A DNA stretch of 64,000 bases from Plasmopara viticola (lineage: Eukaryota; Oomycota; Peronosporomycetes; Peronosporales; Peronosporaceae). The notes beneath the pieces were generated by a model that saw only the letters and a list, made by a program, of their open reading frames with translations, made no database searches and was not told the origin of the DNA. Of this stretch, positions 23,801 to 33,416 are shown piece after piece (position 1 is the first letter of the stretch; every line of letters starts with the position of its first letter). Position numbers and translations under genes: made by a program. Location: contig MBPM02000066.1 of assembly GCA_001695595.3 (NCBI GenBank), positions 62,001-126,000 of the forward strand, written 5' to 3'.

Positions 23801-26800
23801 GACACCTTTGTCAATGTCTACAACGAGCAAAATCCTACGAATCATTTGAGCTTGCTCGCGGTGCTTATCACTAGGTTCGGAGACCATGAGGTGCTGGCTA
23901 TGATCGAGTCGGCAAAATCGAATTCGGTTGCTGCGGAAACCGCCAAACTTCTTGAAGTGAAACTTATCCAACACTGGGTGGGTTCTGAGTCGACTCCAGA
24001 CGATTTCACCACGCAATTACTTTCCGGACGTGATGGCCATCAAAGAATTTTTACGTGGATTAAGTGTATTGATCGATTTATCCAGCTCAATCCAAAGCTT
24101 CATTTCGATCCCATTAAGTTGTTGAGGAAATACTTTACCGACAAGATGCTGGCCACGCTTGTTGTGACAGCAACGCCAGAATTCAAAAGAGATGCCGAAC
24201 GAGTGCAAGACATGCTGCTGCTAGACTGGTTTAACTCAATGTTGACCAGTAACCAATTTGTAAAGCTGCTCAACATTCAAAAGGGGCAACGTAAATTTGC
24301 TCCTATTCTCAAGGCGTGGAAAGGCTTTCGTGCTAAACAAGCTGAGATTGGAGCAAAATTAATCTCATCGTCTGACGAAACGCTGTACGGCTCAACAATT
24401 GATACTTATGCCACAAACGTTCGCACTTATAACGAGAAGAACCCTACAAAGCAACTGAGCTTGCTCGCGCTACTCACGGCTGTCTTTGGGGATGGCAAAT
24501 TGTTGGCCATGATTGACAAAGCCAAGTCATTTCCAAAGACTCTAGAGGTTGCCAAGCATCTTGAGTCTGAACAGATTCTTTTTTGGGTAAAAAGGGAAAA
24601 GAATCCAATCGATATCTATGAGCTGATGGGTTTTAATACCAAAAGCTTGCATTTTATCTACAAGTGGATAGAATTTTCGGCCATTTTCTGCAAGCACCAC
24701 CCAAACCCTCCATTCGACCCAATCAACTTATTGAAAAAGCACTTTTCGGATCACGAGCTGGCCGCATTTCTTGTAGACGCAACGTCGAAAAGCTCAGACG
24801 ATGCCAAACGGCTCGAACCTGTGCTGTTCACACACTGGTTTAACAATCTAATGACTCGTCAAAAACTTGAGGAGCTGCTTGGGCTGAACGAAGTGACGAA
24901 GCCTACTTTTGCTCACCTTTTGGATAAATTTGATGGATATGTGGAGAATTTAAGGCAAAAGACAGAGCTTGTTGTGCCAATTCCTCCCGCTGACAAGGTC
25001 CAAGATCACGGCAATTTGTTTTATCTTTACGATGCTTACGTCCGCTCGTATAACGAGCATAATCCTGCTACACAAGTGAGCTTGTTTGCGCTACTCCATG
25101 AACTTCATGGTGATAAAACTGTGGTCAAAATGGTCGACGAAGCCAAGTTAAACCCGTATACTCTTGCTTCTGCCGAGCTTGTTGAGGCCGAGCAGTTCAA
25201 GTTCTGGGAAGGAGCCAAGAAATCCCCAGCCAAAGTTGTTGATCTGTTGGACTTTAAGCCTAAAAGCCCATCTCTGGTTCACAAATTGGTCGAGTTTTTT
25301 GATAATTTCTACAAGCGTTACCCAGACTCATCATTTGATCCGATTGCATTACTGAAAAGGCTCTATACAGACGCCATGGTAGCCAAAATTGTTCTTGCAG
25401 CAACGTCGAAAAACTCCGACGATGCCAAGCGGTTGGAAATTGTGCTGTTTTCACACTGGTTTAATAATTTGATGTCTCGTAAAGCACTTGAAAAGCTGCT
25501 CGGAGTGAACGAAGCGTCGAAATCTACATTTGCTCCACTTTTGGATAAGTTCGATGGATTTGTCGAGAATTTGAAGCACAAGACAGCGCTTGTTGTGCCT
25601 TCAACGCCGAATCTAAATTACGGCAAATTGTTTTCTCTGTTTGATGGTCACGTCCACTTGTCTAACGAGCATAATCCTACTACACAAATGAGCTTGTTTG
25701 CATTACTCTATACACTGTATGGCGACAAAGCTGTGGTGAAAATGATTGACGAAGCCAAGTTGGTCCCGCACACTCTTGCTTCTGCCGAGCTTGTTGAGGT
25801 TGAGCAATTTCAACACTGGGTGAACGAAAAGAAAACGCTGGAAGAAGTCGTCGGGCTGTTATTTTCTGGCTCTAAGAGCTTGCGTTCCGTCACTAGTTGT
25901 GTCAAGTTCTTTGACATATACAGCAGACATCATCCAGGGTCTTTACTTTTTCCAACTACGGCGTTAAAAAATTACTTTTCTGACATTGAACTGATCACAC
26001 TTGTCGTAGAGGCCACGCCAGAATATCTGGACGATGCCAAACGATTAGAGGCCATGCTGTTTCGGGACTGGTTTAATCGTATGATGACATGCGATGATCT
26101 TTTTAAGCGGCTTAATCTGGACGAAAACAAGAAACAGATATTTTCCTCTGTGCTGGCGAAGTACGGCGAGTACTACGACACATTGGTTCGTAAGGAGCTT
26201 TCATTGTCTACTGATGATCTCGAAGACAAGGTCTCGAAAGCCGAGTCAGAGTTTGCTGCTTTTGTTTCTCACATTCGCGACTTTAACGAAAAGAACCCGA
26301 CAGAGCAGTTGAGCTTGCTTGCCGCACTGACTGCTTGTTATGGCGACCATAAGGCGTCGATGATGATTGAAGAAGCTAAATCGAGCCCAAGTACGAAAGA
26401 TACGGCCACGTTTCTTGACGACCAGCAAGTTAAATTCTGGGTGGACGCTGGAAAAACGCCAAGCCATGTCTTTGCGCTTTTGGACATTCAATCCCAAGGC
26501 CTTGTTATGTTATACAAGTGGGTCAAGTTTTGTGGCATATACAACAAGCATCACCCAGACTCTTTGTTTGACCCAGTCTTGCTCCTGATGCCTCTTCTCA
26601 ACAACGTCGACGTCGACTTAGCCGTGTATGCCACCAACAAAGATGTGCAAAATTTGGACAGTGCCAAAGAGTTGCAAGTCATGCTGTTTCGGCACTGGTA
26701 CAGTAATCTAATGACTTATGACGATGTCGCCACGCGACTCAACCCTATTGAAGATTATAAGTCCAAAACGCGACTTTTAAGTGCATACACAAAATATATC

Positions 26801-27970
26801 AAGAATGACATGAAAAAGATTGGAAGGATTGAAACGAAGGATTTTGTCTCGATATTTAGAGAAATCTACAATGATGCGTGGAACATTGATCAGGACAACC
26901 CTACTAATCAAAAGAACGTGCTCGCTTTCCTCATCTTTCGCTTGGATAGTGATACTGCGTCCATGGTGCTCGAAGCGACCAAGCTCGACAAGGAATATTC
27001 GACTCTTGCTGTAAAGCTTGAGGAAGATCGATCAAAGCTGTGGCTCACCAACAAGAAAAGCCCGCACGACGTTCTCAAGTCGCTAGGACTCGACAAGATG
27101 CATGAAGAGCTTCAACCGCGACTATTTTCGTTGGTGAAGTACGTGGATGATTTTAGTGCTGCATACCCAAATGAAGCAGTGGAATTGTATGACGTCTTGC
27201 GTAAACACGACAAAACTGTGGCTCGAGCTTTCGTGCGATCGACTGACTTGGAATTGAAATCAGTCAAGGAACGAGTTCTTGGAGTGCTGTTTAAGGTTTG
27301 GTCAGCTGCTGGAAGCAAACCGAGCGAAGTTTTTAACATTTTAGAGTTGGATCTTCATGATGCAGACGTCATAAAGCGCTATGAGTTTCAAGCATGGGTG
27401 ATAGACTGTAGTAAAAAAAAGTTCTCCATTTTTGAAGGTCCTAGCGTGCTGACAATTTTGATGAATTCTAAAAGTATAAGCATGAGTTCTTTAATCGAGA
27501 GCCTGAAGGAATTCACGCGTGGAGAGGAAAAGTTAGAGCCGGGAGACAAGTCAGGCATCGTGATTGATCTAGTAAAGGGTCTCGGTCTTGATCCAAATGT
27601 AGAAGAAGATCTTCTGATTAAATTATGGGTAGAGTACTTCACTATGCTGAGTCACCGATACCCTTTGGAGCCGGTCGGCGATAAAATGACTTTGCTGAGA
27701 ACCATCTTCACTCAAAAAGAGTTGGCTAAGAAGCTCATACTGGCGGAGGACGATGAATGGGTGGAATCCTTGCGAACAGATTTGTTTAAATTTTGGTTTT
27801 CACATAGTGTTGTCCCAACCGTTTTCAAATATGCTTTTAAAATCGTTTTGGCTGACGACAACTACTGGTTTTTGGATCTTGTCAGTCAGTACGCTGCACA
27901 TCCCGGGGTCGTGGAATTAAGCTTAACTGCATTAAGGGACAATCCGCGAGCGGCAGGAATTCTATCATGA
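20891..27970 (+). CDS. Giant secreted EER/LWY tandem-repeat effector candidate (2,359 aa)
   Basis: This is the only large intact gene in the window. I start it at 20,891 and not at the in-frame ATG at 20,801, because that Met begins a typical signal peptide (MRLLR, hydrophobic to about residue 20, then AAP). The two paralogues also begin here, and the conserved leader block ends here. DEER lies at residues 53-56, and no RXLR precedes it. From about residue 113 there is one divergent unit. Nine compound repeats follow, starting near residues 306, 519, 746, 966, 1169, 1376, 1580, 1787 and 1989, with a spacing of 202-227. Each carries an LLAxLxxRFGD tract, an EQIQHWV-x-KSPDEVF helix, a KWxKFxDEF helix, FDPI, and a WFN tract. 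This W/Y/L pattern is that of oomycete WY/LWY effectors, such as the seven-unit PSR2, and here it is several times longer. A divergent C-terminal cap follows residue 2190. Secretion and entry into plant cells are inferred, and the target is unknown. No intron is needed. Confidence 0.9.
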   Translation: MRLLRATFLSAVALLKVTVAAPTKVASDVQGQVDKYDADDWHNIKKFGPGVKDEERLPVSGEVGPLEHAMSSAVARGVTEGFENTFGVASTSLARSSDEVTKVVASAPDLFFVKWKEKEVEAAQRIHVWLEGKKDPDEVYKDLKLDSTGSSFTAVTLVDTYTWLTYIDEYMLHIQQTKTIPILSIHNFFSRFSDQMIKTIAMQAVPSSAINRIESYLKCYWLNSFKTKDDVTALLKDYKGKNLYVSRLEEAYGNYFDSVSSPEELRRIISEFKMKWKTDHMTTQPSTSTRGKAQLKYKPQKLDNEVFIAFDKYVDAYNSAYPSETLNLLPVLVACFGEGGAFSVISAAKAIPETAAKAKLLETEQIQHWVAEKSPDTVLKLIDFNSQSLQSISTLFQFFDEFSKQHSKPPFDLLATLRINLSDEQLARIVMGEQKNPDAERLKNLLFLDWFNSLKSDDEVSKLIGCRGTSFAKVDSCNVAFKEFREEMIHPSTLNLPEGGPRKVTGKTVGRNSDYDSSMLAAYETSIRKNNEKNPKMPLRLLAVLTARFGDSELAAMIDSAKLSLKNEELVSRLENEQIQYWVDAGKSPDEVFSLLDPTLQARPFIDKWIKFYDEFIKRRPEHSFDPIVSLMTRYNDNVLASIVLEELQNPNSGSRLKDLLFFNLFDRMITHEKFYTLLNPAREKNTKFDSLVKNYQHFVDDIGPPAILERVREWCKTKSEAVGQPSARTGNKGGDRDIFLYDGKVFAAYDNYIHSYNKVKPFARLRLLAALTIRFGDRDASTMILAAKMHPDTAKAAESVEAEQIKYWVKAGKTPDQVFELLNVDLQSLPLINKWLSFISEFRQSHREVLFNPIVTLSKRYDIKMLVRTIAKEGNSHGVEQLKDFVIHDLFNSMQSNEKVLEQLGEYNLNDNTVKSLYTSYKQFRNKMANLPDLKMLQDGPSFELLTPDMTYRLKSEDSAHDGLLLDAYDTFVNVYNEQNPTNHLSLLAVLITRFGDHEVLAMIESAKSNSVAAETAKLLEVKLIQHWVGSESTPDDFTTQLLSGRDGHQRIFTWIKCIDRFIQLNPKLHFDPIKLLRKYFTDKMLATLVVTATPEFKRDAERVQDMLLLDWFNSMLTSNQFVKLLNIQKGQRKFAPILKAWKGFRAKQAEIGAKLISSSDETLYGSTIDTYATNVRTYNEKNPTKQLSLLALLTAVFGDGKLLAMIDKAKSFPKTLEVAKHLESEQILFWVKREKNPIDIYELMGFNTKSLHFIYKWIEFSAIFCKHHPNPPFDPINLLKKHFSDHELAAFLVDATSKSSDDAKRLEPVLFTHWFNNLMTRQKLEELLGLNEVTKPTFAHLLDKFDGYVENLRQKTELVVPIPPADKVQDHGNLFYLYDAYVRSYNEHNPATQVSLFALLHELHGDKTVVKMVDEAKLNPYTLASAELVEAEQFKFWEGAKKSPAKVVDLLDFKPKSPSLVHKLVEFFDNFYKRYPDSSFDPIALLKRLYTDAMVAKIVLAATSKNSDDAKRLEIVLFSHWFNNLMSRKALEKLLGVNEASKSTFAPLLDKFDGFVENLKHKTALVVPSTPNLNYGKLFSLFDGHVHLSNEHNPTTQMSLFALLYTLYGDKAVVKMIDEAKLVPHTLASAELVEVEQFQHWVNEKKTLEEVVGLLFSGSKSLRSVTSCVKFFDIYSRHHPGSLLFPTTALKNYFSDIELITLVVEATPEYLDDAKRLEAMLFRDWFNRMMTCDDLFKRLNLDENKKQIFSSVLAKYGEYYDTLVRKELSLSTDDLEDKVSKAESEFAAFVSHIRDFNEKNPTEQLSLLAALTACYGDHKASMMIEEAKSSPSTKDTATFLDDQQVKFWVDAGKTPSHVFALLDIQSQGLVMLYKWVKFCGIYNKHHPDSLFDPVLLLMPLLNNVDVDLAVYATNKDVQNLDSAKELQVMLFRHWYSNLMTYDDVATRLNPIEDYKSKTRLLSAYTKYIKNDMKKIGRIETKDFVSIFREIYNDAWNIDQDNPTNQKNVLAFLIFRLDSDTASMVLEATKLDKEYSTLAVKLEEDRSKLWLTNKKSPHDVLKSLGLDKMHEELQPRLFSLVKYVDDFSAAYPNEAVELYDVLRKHDKTVARAFVRSTDLELKSVKERVLGVLFKVWSAAGSKPSEVFNILELDLHDADVIKRYEFQAWVIDCSKKKFSIFEGPSVLTILMNSKSISMSSLIESLKEFTRGEEKLEPGDKSGIVIDLVKGLGLDPNVEEDLLIKLWVEYFTMLSHRYPLEPVGDKMTLLRTIFTQKELAKKLILAEDDEWVESLRTDLFKFWFSHSVVPTVFKYAFKIVLADDNYWFLDLVSQYAAHPGVVELSLTALRDNPRAAGILS

Positions 27971-28724
27971 AGAGAAAAAGGATGACTGATGACTAATTGT
28001 CAAGACGCAGTTAGCGTATATACATTCAATTGGCAATTCGGCTTGATGAGTGACCAGCCGCATTACGCTAGGTTTAAAGGGTTTTTTCTGCTCACACTTT
28101 CTTGTGCTTTGAAGAGGGAACTAAGTGAAGAGTGTGTTGCTTACCTTGCGCGTGAACTTGGCCAACCTCTTTCTTTATCAATAAGATCTTGTAGTTGCTA
28201 AACTTTGTAATTGATGTGTGTTGTATACCGAATGGCAGTTAATCGCGCAATAAGAAAAGTCGTAAAAGTTACGATACAATAACAAGAGTTTAAAGTATTA
28301 ACTCGGCAACGAAGACTCGATAGTGGTATCTGGCGATATTTTTCACCCAACGAAGCTCGAACGCCTGAGACAAATAAACGGACGATGGCTGCGAAAGCGA
28401 CTTTATACGATATTTGCAATAAGATACTGTGTCAGCGCGGTAAAGATACAATTCTGTTTCAAATCCAGTATTGATTTACATGCTTTTTTTCACGTGTCTC
28501 GTGCATCGTTGACACGATCTGTCGGTCATTTGGCGTCACTAGCTTACAATCCTTAGGCAAGTTCCAAAGATTACAGACGTTGAAGCTGCTGAGGAGCTCT
28601 TCATCAAAGTTCGGCAACCACTTATGGAGCAAGGCATAACGGATAGATGATGCAGATCGAACAGGTTTTGGACTGCTACATGTGTACGCTCTTATTCATG
28701 CGTATTCCAAAGCATAGAAGTAAG
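27971..28724. other. 3' flank of the effector gene; no recognisable gene
   Basis: There are only short open stretches. A 30-codon plus-strand stretch ending at 28,650 reads as a plausible helical protein (DVEAAEELFIKVRQPLMEQ). It is preceded by a stop and has no second copy, so it may be an orphan coding remnant. No other signal was recognised. Confidence 0.45.
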
Positions 28725-29115
28725 CTACCGCGAGGATCCGCTGAACAGCTTCTATTTATCTTTTTTTCCATTCACAAAAAAGACAACGGGGGCGCTGGCC
28801 ACCACTTTGTCGCTTCATCGCTTTTGCGAACAAGAGACGTCGAGGCTAAGCCAAGATAAGTTTGGTCGCACCTCTAGCCATGGCAGAAGGCATAGCAACT
28901 TTAAGTGTACCGATTTCGATCAAAAGAGGCCTTCTCTTTTCGTCTTCAACATCAATCTTGAAAATCTTACTATCGTGCTAATCGTCTGCGTCGTACTTGT
29001 CCGTTGAACTTCGAACGTCGGAGGCGACTAAACAGCGGGGGCAGCATCAGTGAATTTCAGCAAAGCAACACCGCCCAGCAACGGCGCCGACCAACGTGGG
29101 GCTTAGGAGACGCAT
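28725..29115 (-). pseudogene. Eroded 5' fragment of a third giant-effector paralogue
   Basis: The fragment is read on minus from an ATG at 29,115 (MRLL), preceded by the family's conserved leader. It runs parallel to 51,440-51,836 of the inverted pseudogene, through the signal peptide, the DADDW-like region, the charged region corresponding to EER, and the start of the first unit. Its low end matches the coding for EAAQRI near 28,735. The signal-peptide part is open (29,047-29,115), but frameshifts and stops follow, and the fragment ends after about 130 codons equivalent. The rest of the gene is absent on this side; the neighbouring sequence is the 3' flank of the intact gene. It is a truncated pseudogene. 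Confidence 0.85.
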
Positions 29116-29165
29116 GGCAAATCTGATCGTCAGTACGAACCAATGATTGCCGTCGAGGTATTTGT
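29116..29165 (-). promoter_or_regulatory. Conserved leader block of the third paralogue
   Basis: On minus, ACGGCAATCATTGGTTCG followed by TACTGACGATCAGATTTGCC ends at the ATG of the eroded fragment. It is nearly identical to the blocks before the intact gene and the inverted pseudogene, although the coding part of this copy has decayed strongly. Confidence 0.6.
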
Positions 29166-29640
29166 ATTGTATTACGTTATCGCGTTGCCAAGTTATGCAC
29201 GTGCTAGGCTCTATGGCTAGTCCACGGCATAGAGTGGTGTCCGCATACGTCGGGTCTCGTTCGGCGGGCAGTGCAGCCAGCACCGAGGCCGTGAGGGTCT
29301 TCCATTATTTTGTGTGATTCTGACTTGGTAAGGGCCCAGTAGGCGCCCTAGTGCTGGAGACCGTCGCGTCGAGGGTGGGCCCTTCATTTTTCATCTAAGT
29401 ATGATAGTAGATTACGTACCAAAAGTTTACGCCGTTTTAGTGTAGATAACAAAGTTGTAGTAGTTGAACAAATTTCATTACACTTTTATCCAGCAAATTG
29501 CCTAGCTACTGTTGTGGTATCTAAAAGTATACCAAAGTGGGTTTAAATTGTCAATCGAGGACGTCAGGCATACAAAATTTTAGTCGCATAGGGAGCCGAA
29601 GCATCATCCAGATTAAGCACACAATTCCGTTGTTTTCATA
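29166..29640. other. Former upstream region of the third paralogue; no gene
   Basis: Mixed sequence with a GC-rich patch at 29,320-29,395 flanked by GGGCCC at both ends. Nothing coding is recognised. It may contain the 3' terminus of the adjacent LINE or SINE. Confidence 0.4.
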
Positions 29641-29720
29641 ACGGGTTTTTTGGTGCAGTGGTTTAATTACATCTGCTCCAAGTCGGTATCGAATCCCAAC
29701 GTGGACGAAAACTGACAGGT
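29641..29720 (+). mobile_element. tRNA-derived SINE promoter region
   Basis: TGGTGCAGTGG at 29,651-29,661 fits the RNA polymerase III A-box consensus. GTATCGAATCC at 29,686-29,696 fits the B-box with two differences and is preceded by an extra G. The 24-base spacing is shorter than in most tRNAs, and the flanks do not fold into a full cloverleaf. I therefore read it as the head of a tRNA-derived SINE and not a tRNA gene. The GC-rich tract to about 30,240 may be its body or the 3' end of the LINE on the other strand. Confidence 0.55.
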
Positions 29721-30253
29721 GATGCTATTTGGGGGAATTACAATTGGGGAGTCAAAAAGCTGATAGCTTGCGAAAAATGCCGAAGGCACTGTCGTGAGGG
29801 AGTCGTTACAACATAAAACGTCGGTATGCGAAGCCCCTGATTAGGGGTCGACAACACCTTGGCGAAGCCCAATGCAAATTGGGAGAGACGGTAATACTGG
29901 TAGGCGAGAAGCTGCAAGGATCGCTAACTTGACAGTAGTCCCACCGAAACGGTATGTAAGATGTGACGTAGATCGGGTTAACCCGTGACTTCAAACAGGC
30001 GCAATTAGCATATCGGCTACGACCAATTCCAGGAGACGAAAGGCCAAAAATGCCAAGTTGTTCAAAAGGTGCAAAGATGGAACAACGAAAGGCCGAAAGC
30101 AAGCTTAAAGACAGCATTTTCGTGTTGAGCCACTCATTTTTTGCAAAGGAGCTAAGAGGGTCATCCTTTCAGCTAGAATAGGACCCAATTGTGGCGGCTG
30201 CTAAAATGGGTCCAGGGTAACGTCGAGGGCACAATTAGCAATACTGCTCCGAG
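29721..30253. other. GC-richer tract: SINE body or LINE 3' untranslated region
   Basis: No coding capacity was recognised. The antisense open stretch 29,806-30,117 lacks a domain. The composition matches the LINE and the SINE head and not the AT-rich relic sequence, so it belongs to one of these elements, but the boundary cannot be set by eye. Confidence 0.4.
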
Positions 30254-30958
30254 TTAATTTTCATCGTAAAGAGAACGTGCCGAAGCGTTATTTAGCTGCA
30301 CTAAGTCTTCATTGAGAAATTTCAGCTGTAAATTGCTGGTGGATTTCAGTCTGGCTAGCAACTCAAGTAATTGCCGCAGTTTGCCACTGGAATGGCCTAG
30401 ACTTTTGCAGCATAAGTCCCGATAGAAGTGTTGTATGTGAAGCACTATAACAGCCTCGACTTGAGCGATAACTTCGATGATGTTGGCTTGAATCTCATGA
30501 AAGCGAATATCATTCCTGTGCATCCACAAGCAACGTAGAACCATTACTCGAACAATGTGAAAAACCACAAATAAACTATAACCGTAACGTGACTTGGCAT
30601 GGTCGGTTGGTTCAAGTGTTAAAGATAGAATTGACTCCCGTTCTAGTGGGACCCGAAAAAAGCCTCGAAAAGCATTGAGCCATTTAGACCAAACTTGAGT
30701 CGCAAAATTGCAATACCAAAACAAGTGTGGGGTAGTCTCCAGAATTCCACAACCATGATGGCAGGTTGAAACTGCAGCAGTGAGATGCTGAAGACGATAA
30801 CCGAGAAATAAAGCGTTGTGCTGGAGCCGATAAAGAAGGTCGGAGTAGACTGGCAAGATAAGTCGACCCAGTTTGTAGTCACGGGCCCACAGAATCGTAT
30901 CAGGTCTACCTGAGACTCCGAGTCGAGAAAGGGGCAATGCTGGTGAATTAAATTTCAC
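30254..30958 (-). pseudogene. LINE reverse-transcriptase C-terminal zinc-binding domain
   Basis: The 234-codon open stretch begins upstream of a GRLILPVYSDLLYRLQHNA tract and carries CHHGCGILETTPHLFWYC, which fits the zf-RVT pattern C-x3-C-x7-H-x4-C common at the C-terminus of plant and oomycete LINE polyproteins. It continues with a tryptophan-rich helical tail (VWSKWLNAF, LRCLWMHRNDIRFH). It is open for its whole length but detached from the upstream reverse transcriptase by frame changes between 30,960 and 31,870. It is the best-preserved part of the element. Confidence 0.8.
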
Positions 30959-33265
30959 TAAAAAACTTTCAAATTCTTGTCACACTTAGCTCGGATATTT
31001 CATAAGTATCAAAAGTCCAGGTGTGATGTGCGGCGTAAAATTTTGGCACTTGACTAGGCCCTATTGGATAATCTAGTGAACGCAGCAGAGAGCCGGCTTT
31101 GTCCAAGAAATTGTTGCATGACATCGCGCTGACAATCCGCCCCGAGCCAAATTGGTTAAAAAACGGGAAAGGTTTGTAGCCGTAATGGGTATTGGGCAAG
31201 CCTTGTGTAGTCGCGCCGGCCCGAACATTCCTTGGGCAGCAAGTAATTTTAATAATCTCAGTGGCCTTGTAGCCCCGGCTAGAGTTCTACCACAGTTGCC
31301 GTAGGTAATAGCCACATTATTAAGAATGGGCATGGTTAGCCTGTCAAATTTGACCTGACGCCTTGTAAGTTTTTTGCGAAATTGAGTATGCCATGTTAAA
31401 AGTACGAAGTGCCAATTCGACCCAAGACTTGTCCAGCGATGGAAACGGTGTGATACCACGTGGTCCGGGCCAATACAAATGGGGGCGTAAAGAATATCAT
31501 AGTCTTGTCCCTAAGGCGAAATTGCTTCATCGAAAGGTCAAATAATTGGGTCCACCCTAGATGGTGAATTAGCCGGCCTCCTGCCAGCTGAAATCACTTT
31601 ACATAGCATGTGAAGTTGAAGAATTTTAATGGAGTTTAAGATAGGTGTTAAGCCTAATCCACCTTGACTTTTAAGGAGGAACCACCACTCGCGGGCTAGA
31701 GCGTTGGAAGACTTAAAACGACACATGAAGCGTGGAATAAGTCGTGAAAGCTGATCTTAAAAGCCAGTGGACGGAATATAACAGACACTGGCCGTGTACC
31801 GTAGTACAGGTAGAATTATTTGTTGGAGAATAACAACTTGACCCCGTAAAGTCCTTGCGCGGTGAAGTCATAGCGAACACCGGTTTTTCATTTTCACGAT
31901 AAGATGGTTAAGTCGATCAGCGTCCGAAAGAGTTGATCCGTAATAAATACCCAAAAGTTTGGTGCAGGCATTATTGTCTACCACAACAACTCCCAGTGAT
32001 AGGTTTTGTCGTAATGGCTCATTTTCCGCAGTCCATAGCTGAAAGGGAAGAAATACTGCCTTAGCCGTATTTAGACTCGTCCCAGACGCCTCACAAAATT
32101 TTCCTACCAATCTTAAAAAGTAACTGGTATGGCGTAAATCATGAAGGAGTCCGGTGCAGTCATCAGCAAAGCTATTAACTGTATAGGTCGAATCATTGAG
32201 TGAGTCGGAGTCACAAATTAAGTGAGTACCACTAATTGAGTGAGTGGTCGATTGACTTCGAAGACCATAATTTTGAAGACGAACTCGAAGGAAATTAAGC
32301 AAAGGCTCAATAAAGAGCACAAATTATGCCGACGATAATGGGTCCCCTTGACGGACCCCCGCACCTAATTCAAATGGGTCAAGTGGTTGGCCATTGAACA
32401 TCAGGGTAGTTAATGTACTCGGGAAGAGGATTCGTATCCAGCGGCGGAAGTGGTCCCCAAATCCATAGTGCATTAGAATCATATCGAGTGCGTCCCATAC
32501 AACACTAATAAAGGCTTTAGCGTAATCTTGTAGAACGGCGCCAGCCGGGGAATTGCCACCCCCAAATAATTGGGTCAAAGCCTGAAACCGTAAATGTGCG
32601 TGGCGAATATCCCGGCCCGGTACAAATTCAAATTGGTCCGGGTGAATTAATTTTTCCAATGTGGAGCCGAGCCTATGGGCCGAATTTTGGGCCCGATTTT
32701 AGCGTCCACATTAAGTAATGAAATCGTTCGATAATTGCTGGGAAGTTTTCGATCGCCTTTTGGATAAAGAAGCGAGACTTGAACCCTCCGCTGACATTTA
32801 GTCAATTTTCCCCTTTGAAATTGAAGAGCATGTATAACTTCGAATATTCTGCTCCAGAGGGGTAGATTTGTCTTATAATATTCAACAGGAAGGCCGTCCG
32901 GTCCCGGAGTTTTTCCAATTGCCGTGTGTGTTAGCGCCATATAAGACTTAAAAGCTGTGAAGGGGCTGTCCAAATAAGCCTGATCCGTCAAGGTAAGTCG
33001 CGCTTTTAGTGTCTTGGAGAATTTGGACCAATTTTGAAGGATCCCATTTTGGTTTACTATGACCAAATTCCTTTGAAGGCGAACAGTAAATCCCAGACCA
33101 GTACGACAAAAAAGAGGAACAAGTCGACTCTAGGTCTTCGATTAAATCGACTGGGATGGGCGTCTTGTGAAGAATGACTGGCGGTCTGAAAAAAATCAAA
33201 GCAGCGCTCAGTGGATTCCAAGTCGGAGGTAAATTTCCGCATGGACAAATAGTAATTTTGTTCAT
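30959..33265 (-). pseudogene. LINE reverse transcriptase relic
   Basis: The motifs run in order on minus. GKTPGPDGLPVEYYK lies at about 32,880-32,925. LLYPKGDRKLPSNYRTISLL follows at about 32,715-32,775. The first catalytic aspartate is in LQDYAKAF near 32,515-32,540, GVRQGDPLSS is near 32,335-32,365, and the FADD catalytic box is near 32,154-32,171. An in-frame TAA at 32,324-32,326 separates the GDPLSS motif from the FADD region, and a frameshift near 32,690 separates the fingers from the palm. The 3' part of the thumb (30,959-31,867) is in small pieces. The catalytic residues themselves remain, which suggests moderate age. Confidence 0.88.
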
Positions 33266-33416
33266 TCAGCTTTTCTTTAAGCTGGGTTTTTGCAATAACA
33301 ATACGGTCCGGATGGACACTAGATGATTCCTGAGCGTGCAGATGCTAGAGTTCGTTGACTTGAAGTGAAGATTTTCAAGCACTCGCATGCGTTCATTTTC
33401 TTTCTTCAGGAACAAC

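Noticed and set aside
29651..29696. Functional tRNA gene
   Set aside because: Good A- and B-boxes but short spacing, an extra base before the B-box and no acceptor stem.
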